64,000 nucleotides of DNA from assembly GCA_021613375.1 (NCBI GenBank), contig CM038702.1:26697349-26761348 (forward strand). The letters run 5' to 3'. Positions 48,191 through 59,700 of this stretch are shown here, in pieces (the stretch's first letter is position 1; every line of letters starts with the position of its first letter). Position numbers and translations under genes: made by a program. Source of the stretch: Megaleporinus macrocephalus (Eukaryota > Chordata > Actinopteri > Characiformes > Anostomidae). A model generated the notes under the pieces. The model saw nothing but the letters and a program-made list of their open reading frames with translations. It searched no databases and was not told where the DNA came from.

Positions 48191-49770
48191 CAGTCCAGCC
48201 GAAACAATACCTGCGTCTGATCACCCACTGTTAGCAGGTACTAGATTGGAGCCAGTACGTACTGCTCGAGCCGTAAAGTAGTCAGCTGTTTCAGTAGTGA
48301 GCGTTTAGTATCCACAAACCCTCGGACATACTACATCCACCAACTTACCATTGTCTTGTGATTACAGCAGTGGTGACTGTAAAAGTCCTGCTAGCCCCGT
48401 TTACAGACTGAGCATTTTTGTCTGTATCTGTAGTTTAGAGAACACAAACCAGGACGAATCTTTTTTTTTTTTTTTTTACCTCAGAGGAATGCTGGTAGCA
48501 CTTTACCAGCAGTCGCTACATACATACAGCCGAGGTACCACTTTCTGCTGTTTCCTTCTTCTGCTTTTAACTCATCTGTGGCTCCAGGTGAATCATGGGA
48601 TAGCACACTGTACTGCAGAAATGTACTTTCAAGCCATTTCATAGCCTTTTCAGTGAATTCTGAACAGGGATAGTTGCTGTTTATCTTCAAACAAGCCTAA
48701 AATTGCTGTCCCCCTGTACAATTCCTTATCTAATGTTCCTGTCCACCTTTAAAAGCTGACCCACCATTTAAGGTGGGATGGAAAACAAGCTTTCACCCAC
48801 ATGTTAAACAAAATTATAACCAACTATAATTCAAAGTTGTTGGTTTGTTGTGCACATTTGACAACACAGAGAGGGGGAGAGATCCACAAGTGTACAAAAC
48901 TGTACATTCGTGCTTTACGATGTTAGTTGTGAGGCAGTTTTTGCATTCTGTCCTCTGCACTGGGGAGATCATGCCATAAACCTGTTGTGTGTTTTCATCC
49001 TGCGGTTGTTTTTCTCTGCTGAGGTGAAGCGTGACGGTGAAATCACGAATCCGGTCGAGGCCCCAAAGGTCAAACTGCCTTTAAAGGGTAGGGTCATTTA
49101 TCCATGTCACAACAACAAGCCGTTTTCCTCTCATATACATGTTTATCGTAGTGACAATCAGCTCAGCTCAGGACTATAGGGCCAGTGTAAGCAGAGCACA
49201 AATACTCTCTCAGACTAGGCACAATAAAGGAGAATAATTTTTTTGGGGGGAATAAATGGATTCCAAAAAGAGATTAAGCTGATGTTCAAATAAAAAAGTT
49301 AAGCTTCATATGATTTCCTTTATCTGAAATTAAATTAAATCAAATTTAAATTATTCACACATCATCACTGTCACATCAAAGCCCTTTAACTGTTTTTTTT
49401 TTAAGCTCTGGCTGTCCTCGGCTGGAAATGTTAGAAGGTAGGACGAGGGCCAGTGACCACTACTCTACAGAGAACATGCATATTGAATTATTGTATATTT
49501 GCTTATTCATTAATGTTTTTTCTAATATGCTTTATTTCTAATGTGGTTCTCTGTAAAGGATGTGTTGGCCCATGTTCACTTACAAAACCTAGTCATGTTT
49601 TTTTTTGCATAAGGCTATACACACACTGGCTTTCTTATGCCCAAAAGAAAGAAAGAAACACAAAAGAAAATAAAATAGGAAAAGAAAAATGCATAATGCT
49701 GTAGACTGAAGGGGAAAGAATCCGCCAGACGACTCCAGAGTCTGTTCCGTATCAACAGGAAATAAAACAT
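48191..49770. other. Intergenic, unassigned
   Basis: A + strand frame at 48910-49179 holds a stretch (VKRDGEITNPVEAPKVK) preceded by a T-rich CTGAG, but no domain, partner exon or strong donor supports it. No repeat identified. Confidence 0.3.
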
Positions 49771-49776
49771 TTTATT
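49761..49776. terminator. Near-palindromic bidirectional poly(A) signal candidate
   Basis: AATAAAACATTTTATT gives AATAAA on the + strand (49761-49766) and on the - strand (49776-49771). It lies between the convergent PAWR and SYT1 genes, so it could end SYT1 transcripts from the right. PAWR transcripts would need a 17-kb 3'UTR to use it, so the - strand use is more plausible. Confidence 0.35.
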
Positions 49777-52700
49777 GAACATTTGTGTATATGAAGTTAT
49801 ATAACAACAGTCAGAAACTTCACAGAGTGAATCACTACACAAAGTCAAACGAAATTGTAAAACACCTCGTCAGAAATGAAGGTATACACAGCAATATAAC
49901 CGTCGGCCACCGCGGGGCCTTATGGCAGGAAAAAAACACTTCAAACAGTTCTACAAGATTACAGAGAAAAATTTTTTCCACACACAAAAATACTCAAGCA
50001 GGCAGTTGATATACACAAAGGCAACTGGGATCTTTCTACAGCATCAGATTCTAATTCTATACACAGCTTCTCCTCGAAAGGTTAAGTGTGGCTTTCAGTT
50101 CAGTGGTTGGAGAGAATTGGAGGAGTTCTTTGTCACAGAGCGAGTCATTGGGTTGTTTTTTTCCTTTTTGTGTAATAGCAGGATCAGGGTGTGTGTTGTG
50201 TGGTTTTAAAGGAATACTCAAGCTCTTTTCGAACCTAATCTTTATCTGCTGCCTTGCTCACGTATGCTGATTTCTGCGGGCAGTAATGTCAATACATTTC
50301 GCTAAAGAACAGAAAACGTGTCGAGTTGAAATTGGCTTATAGTGAAAGTCAATGGGCAGGTGCTAATTTTCAGCCAATGGACTCCACAGTACATGTCTTT
50401 GAATGTATTCAAATGGCTTTGGAAAAAAGCTCGGCCAGTCATATTTTAGAAATGGAATCATTAGATTCATTCAAAGTTCTAGAGTTCTAGGTTACTTTTG
50501 CTTTCTTTAAGTTATTAGCCTGTCAAAGCTCCGTCCATATCAGTACACTGCTAACTATGTCAGTCCCATCTCCGAAAGAACTAATAATACAGATTAACAG
50601 CATGTACACATTTAGAAATCCCTTTAAAGTATACTACAAAAGATACAACCTAATTCAGCAGCTGCCCAATGTCTTTTAGCACAATCTTATTGTTTGCGCT
50701 GTTCAACTGTGTGGTACCCATATTGCAGACAGAGGTTGGGTGGAAAATGCTGGAGTATTTCTTTAATCGAGCAGCTTTGCATGCTTTGGTAGGCTGCAGT
50801 AAAAGCCGACATTGCTTTGCAGGGCTAGAAATGGCTTTTTTTCTTAGGCTACTTTACAAACCTCTGAAGTGCACAAAGCAATGCTGTCTCTTACTGTGTG
50901 TCCAACTTCTACACTTCTTTGTGGACGTGTGTAGAAATTACAGTCACACCCCAGTGCTGCATTAGAGAAGGCTGTAGAGTCACTCTACAAAAAAACTACA
51001 CTTTGTTTTTTTATAAACAACCTTATCCTAAATGATTAGATATTCAGAGTATAAATGATTAACGTAGGAGTTATCGTACCTACAGCTGTGGTTACACTTG
51101 TAATATGGTTACAGTTTAATAAGTTTTGGGATGGATTCTTCGTTCTAGGTTCTTCCCGACAGGGGTTCTAAAATCATTATCATGTCCATGTGGTCGAAAA
51201 AATAAAATGAATAAATAGAAGTGTCAATATTTATTGCGACATTGAAATTAAAGTGCCAACTATAACTTGGTCCCACAATAAAAGTAAGAACAAAATAAAT
51301 AAATAAATAATTTGAATAAAAACAAAAGCGAAAACACACAGTCCACACTGTACATTCTGAGTTTCATCATATTAAATATAAAATGATTCTCCAGAGGGCA
51401 CTAAAAGGAACGATAACCAGATATTAGAGGTGAGCATAAGTAAAAACGACAATAACAAAATCGTCAATCCAAACTGATACTGCAACAGATGGGTTTCTAT
51501 TACAACATACATTTCTCCGTAAAGTATTCATGGTGACCTTGATAATAGTGAAGAAAGTATATCAGGACAAATATAAAAATATATACACACATTTTTTGGA
51601 GGGGAGGAGGTTATATCTATATATATTTATATATATATTTATATTCAAATAATTCGGCACATCTTATATGAGTTAAATCCATAACATTGAATGGTTGGAT
51701 CTGTGTGTAGAATAACAAAAGGGTTTGGGAAAGGAAAAAGGGAGGAAGCCTTTATAAACACGTCTGTAGATGTTGAGCTCCGATATTACACAGAATCTAC
51801 ATGTGCTGTATCCTAACCACATCATGGTACATCGAACTGGATAAGAATAACCCTTTATAGTCTTTTTTTCTTTCTTTTTTAATTATTATTATTTTTATTA
51901 TTGTTGTTGTTGTTGTTATTATTATTCTCAGGGCAGCTCCACCCACTTTAACACTATGGGGATGAACATAGAAGTATTGCACAGTGCTCAACGAAACGCT
52001 GTGTGAGACGACCTAAATCTTCTCGTTTTATTTGAGAGTCTCCGACTTGACCGAAAACGGCCAGAAACCGACGATGCTATACACACACACACCTTCTCCC
52101 TTTCCACTCTTATCGGTCTCGGTATGTAGCAGGGGAAATGGCTGCACGACGATCACTACAGAACAAACTGGTCGCTACCTATTGATAAAACTCTACATCT
52201 CTAAGAACACACGGCAGTCACAGTGATACACGAAGCAGTCCTCAGAGACTTCTATGGAATGACAAATAGCTTTTAAAGTTGTTTTTTCATATATATAACA
52301 GTGCTATCACCTACACAAGAACATTGAAAAACATTTAGAAACTCCTCCTGAAGCTAGCATCTAGTATACAAGAGGTTCCTCCAAGATAAGAGTCATGGTT
52401 TTAATGGATTAAACTTCTTTTGTCGATTTGTCCTCTTGTCAGACCCGTACTAAAGGACATTATGGACTAATGTTATCATCTGTGCAGACCATTAACTTTT
52501 ACGGTTACTGTTCAAGATGCTTAAACGTGGCCCCAAGAAATAGGCCCACCATGGCTAACTCTCAGCTAATAGCGCTAGTAGTTCCTTCCTCTAACCCGGT
52601 GTCCTGAAAGAAACGAAAGGCTACGTTCACAGTACAAGGTCTGATGTGGAACAAATGCCTAGTCTTATCTTTGCAAATGTGCTCCTAGAAATCATCATTT

Positions 52701-54639
52701 TACATTTAGAGACATTGAATCTACACCATACACATGTAATTTAAAGGAGTTGTGGGATGGTAGAGTTAAAAATGGACCATCCCAAGCACTTGCAAACAAG
52801 GACAAAGTTGTTCTATATACGATACACTTGGCTAATCTGTGGAAATTTGCATTCAGCAGCACAGACAATGATCACACGTAGCTAGCAAACATAGCTCCTT
52901 TACATTTAGCTAAGTAGCAGGCCACTCTGCTATAAGGGTTAGCTGAGCATCACATTAGCCATTGTTTATGAGTGTCTAAGTTAGTTTCAAGCGATAAAGG
53001 TTTCCTGAAATTTGCAGTGTGCGTGCACAGCGAATGATTAAATAGTCTTGTATGGCTATTATTAGCTCTGTATGCTTATGTGGCTGGTGGGCCACTCTGA
53101 TAACAAAGTAAGCTAAGCTACCATTAACTATTTACTGTCAAAGGATTAAAGGTTTACTGAAGTAAACATGCATGTATCTACAGACAGAGACACAATGAAA
53201 ATCACACAGGGCTAGCTAAAGCTAGCTCAGTTAGATATAGCCACACTTAGACATCTAGTGGACCACCCTGCTATCAATGTCAGGTCATTTTAGCAGCATG
53301 ACATTAGTTTTAATCACTTTACTGAAATAATCTGTAGTCCGCATCCACAGAAAATGATACAATGATAACAAACGGCTAGCTAACATTAGCTGAAAGTATC
53401 TTAATAAGCTGATGGGGAAAATAGATACATATATAAAAAAACGATGCTGCCAGAAATCTACAGTTTTGTAGACTTCCTCACAAATGTGACCAACGTGAAA
53501 CTCTGGACATTAATAATGCTTGTATTGTGAACGTAGCCTAAGTCATTGTTGCTGTAGTCCAGAAAGGCTGTTTTTTTTTGTTCAGTGAGCCATTGTTGTT
53601 TCCAAAAGTACAGTGCAAAACAGTAGCCACAGCAGAAAAAAGACTGGCAGTAAAAGCATGGCTAACACTATTGTCACTGCAAGAAGGCAACGGAAAGCAA
53701 AGACTGCTATTTTAGGGCACCATCGTGGCCTAAGGACATTTGAGTTCACAATGAACCAAAGCTACAGCCACTGTCTAAGTGAAGTGTGCATGAGGAGAGA
53801 TTCGTTATACATTTCTTTACCTCCCTGAAAAAAATGGCAGTGTTTAAAAGCTTGTCTCTCGTCCTTCAGGTGCAGTATTACATACTGAACCGCCTGGATA
53901 ATAAACCAGCGTCAAAGTTATACTTCAGCTGTTGACGTGCGCATAACTTTTAAGTTTTTCCGTTCCGACTTGAAGGCAAAAGGGGGTTTTTTGAAACGGA
54001 CACACACCCCCAGTGTGAGTAAAATTCGCCAACACCCAAAGCCTTTAGCAAAGGTCATTAAAAAAATCATGCAGTTACCAAAAATATTCCAACATTGACT
54101 TAATCTAAAAACGAAACATTTGTTTTAAAGCTAGAGTCCATTCTGGAGACTGCGCTTCAAATTCTGAACTAAATAAGTCCAACCGCAAGGCTATTGAAAG
54201 TAAGACGTCAACAAAAAGTCGAAGGTCAAGCTGTTAATCAAGCTTTAAAGATACAATGGCTACAGCTTGTGATTCATTTTTACAGGTTGTCAGTTTCCAG
54301 AGGGGCTATAAGGGTGACTGGGAAGGATAAAGAGGACAGAAAAGGTTCAAAGAAAACGATTTTAAGAAGGAAAAGTGTTGGGAGGCTTGAAACTAAGTAG
54401 CAATTTCCCTAAGATTTAAACACTAGAAGGTCCTATGGGGCTGAAAGGAGCAGAAAGGAAAGAAAGGCTGATTGGTTTGCATCAAGTAAGAATTCCTCTA
54501 AATATCGTGGTCCAAGCATAGGTCCTCAGGTTGATAAATTAGTACAAAAAGTCTTTAAGAAATCATGTGCTTGTATAATTTCCAGCTGCATATTTATCCT
54601 ATGGAACCATAGCAGTTAATGGCCTATGTTAACCCATAT

Positions 54640-54950
54640 GAAAATGAAATGTATTGAAAATATGTCACAATATATTGAGTTTATATTGAAATATATGAGT
54701 AATATATTGAAATATATATGGTAACATATTGCAATACGTTCCAACACATTCCACCATATATAGTGTAATAAAGACATGTTGCACTATAAATCTTTATGGC
54801 AATATTTTATAATATACAGTTCCACCATATATAGAGTTTATATTGTGGAATGTGCAACAATATATTGCCATGGTATATGGAATATATATGGCAACATATT
54901 GCAATATATTCCATTATATATAGAGGTTATATTGTGAAATATGCTCAACA
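54640..54950. repeat. AT-rich imperfect repeats
   Basis: Modules such as 'ggcaacatattgcaatatat', 'ttccaccatatatag' and 'tttatattgtggaatgtg' recur three to four times with variations and partial inversions. Old, degenerate tandem/inverted array. Confidence 0.6.
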
Positions 54951-54979
54951 TGTTTACAAAATATAGGGAATACACACAC

Positions 54980-54980
<1 letters not shown>

Positions 54981-55039
<59 letters not shown>
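54981..55039. repeat. (TA)n(TG)n compound microsatellite
   Basis: About 19 TA units running directly into about 10 TG units. Smaller TA runs follow at 55191-55202 and 55259-55280. Confidence 0.95.
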
Positions 55040-55776
55040 TCCATTTTCATACAGGCTTTTTTGTGTATTTTCTCGGCATATCTAATTTATTCTTTAATGT
55101 TTGTTCAAGTAAACATGAAGCCTAAAGTTGTCCTTTGAAATGTGAGTACCCCTCAACTCGCATCTTGCAGGTTGGAATTCTTTAGCTATATATATATATA
55201 TTCATAGATATATATTTTACTGGAATGCAATAAGGTAGAATCCTTAAATCCTATGTTTTATATATATATATATATATATAATATTGGCTCTCCTATATCT
55301 GCATTTACATAATTTAAAATAGAACATCTTATTAAAAACATCGACATATACACAGATTAGGAAACAGGTAACAACATACAAACACAAAAACTAGAAATCA
55401 TTTTTGTCTGCATACTGATATATACACCTTGTGGTACACTTTTTCCATTCATGCGCTATCTACACAAGATCATATTGCTTAAAAGAAGGGGGGCATTTTG
55501 GTCAGGGGTTAAAGGTCATGAATGGATGATGGTTAGAACAAATGTAGGAAAGGGAAAGGGACATAGAGAAACGCACATAGAAACACAACTCTCAACTCTG
55601 TGTGTGTTCATGTATGTGTATATTGAGGGGCCAATCAAAATACCAATAACTTTTATAAAAGAAGGTGTTTTTGTCAGACAGGAGAAGATTTAGAGGGCGT
55701 GAAGGATCCATATAATCACTGAGGTATGTACACACTGGGTTAGGAGCACTATGTAGGCAGGATTTGGGGGATATCT

Positions 55777-55983
55777 CTATTTCTTAACGGCCAATTGGGC
55801 GTCCACTTCCTCCTCGGGCTTGAGGACGTGCCATTGGGCGATGGGTCTCCGTGGATTGGCCAGCATATCCGACCAATGGCGAAGCTCCGTTCCCGTGCTG
55901 TTCAGCCCCACGAACACTTTTCCAATGGCATCATTCTTGCCGATCTTGTCATAGTCCAGAACAGTTATAACAATTTGAACTTT
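55777..55983 (-). CDS. syt1: Synaptotagmin-1 terminal exon (C2B end)
   Basis: A 207-nt exon, phase 0, acceptor CTCTACAG, stop TAG at 55777-55779. It encodes 68 residues from [18 protein letters not shown] to DAQLAVKK. Synaptotagmin-1 is the synaptic-vesicle calcium sensor for fast neurotransmitter release. Here one sees C2B calcium-binding loop 3 (the Asp residues of [10 protein letters not shown]), the [17 protein letters not shown] helix region, the WHVL motif (WHxL) needed for vesicle docking and endocytic sorting, and the AVKK terminus. Nearly identical to mammals, with local changes ([19 protein letters not shown] for WHTLQVEEE). Teleosts have syt1a and syt1b; which one this is cannot be decided here. 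Adjacency to pawr supports the orthologous locus. Confidence 0.96.
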   Translation of the reverse strand, partial: KVQIVITVLDYDKIGKNDAIGKVFVGLNSTGTELRHWSDMLANPRRPIAQWHVLKPEEEVDAQLAVKK

Positions 55984-57707
55984 CTGTAGAGGCAAAATCA
56001 AAGATAGGGATTATGGTTAGAGGTGAATACATTTACTGGATAAATTGCAAAAAATTGATTTTGGCAAATAACATTATCTTACACTTTGTATGATAAGTCT
56101 TACATTTATTTAAGGATTGTTTTAAGCTTATTGTAAGATTACTTAACTGATTTGCAGACGTTTGTTGCTTGTTTTAAGTGATTTTAGTAAAGCCAACAGA
56201 CGACGTTGGCAGATAATTTGGTTTGTTTCAAGCATTTGTCTCAAAATAAGCACAACTAATTTGACTTGCCAAGATACCATTTTTGCAGTGCATATGTAAA
56301 AATCCAAACAAAAGCATCAATGTGTGGAGACACATTGATCATAATTATCAATAACCATACCAATCCTACTAAAATAATAACAAACAAATTATTGGTTTTA
56401 TCATTTAGACTCTACTATATTCTACCTAAGATAATCCTAAAATAGTTATCTTGTAAATTACCATGTTGCCACCTACGCAGTTAAGTGTTGAGTTTCTTGA
56501 AGATGTGTATTCTGGTATGAATAAAATTTACTTTTTGAATAGAGGTGTTAGACTGCAGTGTTGTTTTCCAACACCTCCAATTCTAATTTAATGGTCTGTG
56601 AGACAGGTGTGTTAAAGTTCCAGGGCAGCATAATTTAACCACAGAATAAATAAACCACTAATAAAACCAGTTTATATTAACTTACAATAAAAGTTATTTG
56701 GGCAGCAACAATATGGTGGTGTTCCAGTAAGCATTACAGGTGGTTTACTAAAAACATACAACTTCTACATGGTCATGTCTTAAGGAAGGTAAGATTCTTA
56801 TTCGCTGTACTTCTGGACATGCTTCCAGGGCATGTTGGTGTGGCCAGTTGAGCAACGAAACTGGCAGATTGACGGACAGACAATGAACAGACAGCTCAGT
56901 TAAACTTGCTAGGTTAATTTTTGCTCACCTTTAGATTCTCTTAATACTTTTTTCTGATCACAGTGCTCATGTGCTCATGACTGAGCAAAAGCAGTGTGTA
57001 CTATGCATCTTCACAGTATGGTTTATGGTTATATGGTGATATATACAGAGATAAGTCCAGTACGTAGGCTGGTCATTTCAGAAGAACCTAAGCACTGACA
57101 TAATGACCTGGTTTTCTCCAAACAATATACTAGACTAGGGTTCAGTCTTATGCAGGGCACCCACATAAGCCTTGTGATTAATGAGGGCACCTTGCTTGCA
57201 TATGTATAACCCAAGATTAAGACTGCACATTTTACCTCAAACAACAAGAATTTTGACTAAATACAAGGAATTTAATGAACATACTGTACAGTGTGGCCAC
57301 AAAAGTGATATTTAGATTCCCAGGGGTTTGAGGAGCAAAATCACTAAACTCTACAATGTCGTGTTCTTCAGCATTTGGAAAGAAAAAGTTCTGGAGAGCT
57401 GGTGGTTATCTTGGCTTTGCAAAAAGACTCGACTTTATTTAATGAGTTGAGCTGGGATATTCTGATTAGCAGTCAAGCTGTGAATTGAAAAGCGGAACCC
57501 ACAGAGAGAACGTCCTGAACCATGAAATACAAAATCAATTTAAGGCAATTTGCTCCTCTTGCAGCACATCTACATTCCCTTTTTTAAATTACCCTCTTTG
57601 CAGGTTTTTTAAAAGTCATCCCATAGGGCATGATCACATTTGGCACTTTTGAAGTGTAAAAGCTGCTTAATCGCGTCACTGGAAACAAACAAGAGTGCTG
57701 CATTTAC
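55984..57707 (-). other. syt1: SYT1 last intron
   Basis: Bounded by donor CAG|GTAAAT at 57707 and acceptor CTCTACAG ending at 55984. No embedded gene or recognisable transposon was seen. The frame at 57029-57247 has no domain. Confidence 0.7.
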
Positions 57708-57841
57708 CTGGATTTGTTCAAATGGCACTTCGAAGCTGAAAGATTCGTTGTAGTAGGGGTTGAGGGTGTTCTTTTTGATTGTCGTCTTTTTCTTCTTCAG
57801 ACGCTTCCCGTTCTGCATCAGGTGAATCTTCACATATGGAT
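57708..57841 (-). CDS. syt1: Synaptotagmin-1 penultimate exon (C2B core)
   Basis: A 134-nt exon. Its first two bases complete an Asp codon from an upstream exon outside the window, then come 44 codons: [20 protein letters not shown]..., ending FEVPFEQIQ. The acceptor is TTCCTTCTAG and the donor CAG|GTAAAT. It contains the C2B polybasic stretch (KRLKKKK), which binds PIP2, SNAREs and the AP-2 adaptor, and the [13 protein letters not shown] strand region. The split Asp belongs to calcium-binding loop 1 (SDPYVK). The visible residues match mammalian SYT1. The preceding exon (C2A/C2B linker and start of C2B) was searched for up to 64000 and not seen. Confidence 0.96.
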
Positions 57842-58649
57842 CTAGAAGGAAAACAGAAAAGGGGGATGTTGAGGGGCCGGTTCTGTTTGTGTACACCACA
57901 TTTCTGATATGATGCTGAAATTTGGCATATTAGCGGATACAGATCCGCTGCAGTTGAAAGTGGGAGGCGGAGCCTGGATCTAATTCATTTTTAAAGGCTT
58001 TTCCATGTGGACAGCTGGGGATTCTTTGCCTTTGCTTTTCTGTCCTGCAGGTTTAATGCTTAGGGGTTTCCAGTGAGTGAGCTTTGCTGGGTGGATCTTG
58101 ACTGCTACCTACTTTAGTTATATAATCTTTTGTGGTTTGCAAACCCTTTTAAAAAGTTTAATATCAAATAAAGATTAATTTCTGCTAAACCTACCACTCG
58201 TCTCCCTCAATTGTTTGTTGTTCAACTGGTTGGAACTTGTCAATTCTAACCCTTCTAGGCTTGATTAGCTACAACACCCAGTCCAGCTCAGTAGTGTAGC
58301 ATGAAAACTCCTACCTACATAAGGTTGAAGGGGTTTTTGCCAGTGAACTGTAAATCTTGTCTTATGTCTCGCCTGTATTTGTGGGCAGCGCATAGATAAT
58401 GAGCATGATAAAAATTATGCTAATTAGTAGCTACTGGCTTCTACTCATTAGCATGTGTAGTTGAGCTATTCCTGTAAAGCATGGATTAGTGCATGAGTTC
58501 CTACAGCCCTGCTTTTACATTGAATTAAGCTTTACGTTCAGGGTCTGGGTGTATTGAGCTTTTAGATGGGAACTAAGTAACTAGGAACTACTTTGTAAAA
58601 AAAAGCCTGACGCACAAGAACAAGAAGTCTTATACAGAAAAGTAATGAC
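57842..58649 (-). other. syt1: SYT1 intron, unassigned part
   Basis: No repeat or exon recognised. Confidence 0.4.
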
Positions 58650-59040
58650 CTTGTGTCAGCTATAACAGCAGTCACTATGTCGCTATTGATGTTTCAGTCC
58701 CTTAAAAGCCTAGCTGTGGTAGCACGTAGCATTTACCCAGTAACTGCTATCACAATGTCCACTTTTTCAGAAACCCCTCTTGTAGGTCCACCTTGTTTTT
58801 CATTTCCACTCTTTGCTAGATATTTTTGGGTGGCAGTACACTCTCAACATAGCAGTGATACTGACCTCTGTGAAAACCCACCAACACCGCTCTGTCTAAT
58901 ACACTTGCAGCACCACACCTAGTACCTGCACCATGTCACTGATTCTACACCCAAATAATATATAGACAAAAGCAGTCCTGTGATCAGAACTGACCAATGA
59001 TGTAGGGGGTGTCTGTGGCAACAGATAAACTTTAGTCTAT
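58650..59040. mobile_element. Decayed relative of the foldback MITE
   Basis: Positions 58870-59025 follow the right-hand part of the MITE family at 18751: CTCTGTCTAATACAC, GCAGCACCACACC, CATGTCACTGATTCTACACC, CAAATAATA, then 'gtcctgtgatcagaactgac'. The left arm is mostly lost. Heavily mutated. Confidence 0.5.
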
Positions 59041-59049
59041 ACAGCGCCC

Positions 59050-59700
59050 ACCATGACCAAGACCAAGTTAGAGCTTTTTGGCAACAAACACTCTAAGTGA
59101 GTCTGATGTAGCACAAAAGATGAGTATGCAGAAAAGCACCTCATGCCCACTGGGAAGTTTAGGGGGGTTGGTGATGTTGTGGGCCTGTTTCTCCTCCAAA
59201 GGCCCTGGGAACCTTGTTAGGGTGCATGGCATCATGAACTCTTTGAAATACCAGGACCTTTTAAATCTAAATGTGGTGGCCTCTGCATGTAGGCTGAAGA
59301 TGGGTCATCACTGGGTCTTTCAGTAAGAAAATGACCCTAAACATGTGACCAAATATACACAAAAAAAGGTTCACTAGACACAAAATCAAGCTCCTCCCAT
59401 GGCCATCTCAGTCCCCAGACCTTAACCCAACTAACAACCTGTGGGGTGAGCTGAAGAGGAGAGTGTATAATAGAGGACCCAGGACTCTGGATGATTTAGA
59501 GAGAACATGAGAGGAATGGTTAGAGATCCCTCTCTCTGTATTCTTTCTTTGTAGGAGAAGATTAAGTGCTGTCTTGTTGGTAAAAGGGGGTTGTACAAAG
59601 TATTAAGATCAGGGGTGCCAATATTTGTGGCACAGAAAAAAAAAATTCTTAATGTGGGATTTTTTCCCACTGAATAAATGCTTTAAAATTAAAAGTTGGA
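59050..59700 (+). pseudogene. Tc1-like transposon remnant (third family)
   Basis: A broken + strand reading carries GNLVRVHGIMNS near 59205-59240, a [10 protein letters not shown] motif (the usual QxDNDPKH second-Asp motif) near 59320-59350, and a decayed SPDLNPIExxWGELKR-like segment near 59405-59460. Many stops are present. The 3' end 'aggggtgccaatatttgtgg' (59610-59632) resembles the inner terminal repeat of this Tc1 group. It lies in a SYT1 intron. Confidence 0.75.

Larger units (their letters stand above)
49777..55776 (-). other. syt1: Presumed SYT1 3'UTR / downstream region
   Basis: It lies immediately downstream of the SYT1 stop. Intact transposase remnants are absent over ~6 kb, unlike both neighbouring regions, which fits a transcribed 3'UTR but does not prove it. 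Minus-strand AATAAA candidates are at 52027-52032 and 49771-49776. An interspersed 'TTTAAAGGAATACTCAAGC' repeat occupies ~50207-50420. How far the transcript extends is unknown. Confidence 0.4.

Noticed and set aside
48910..49179. Possible isolated exon (VKRDGEITNPVEAPKVK...)
   Set aside because: Acceptor and donor contexts are weak, no partner exon was found, and nothing of this kind is known between PAWR and SYT1.
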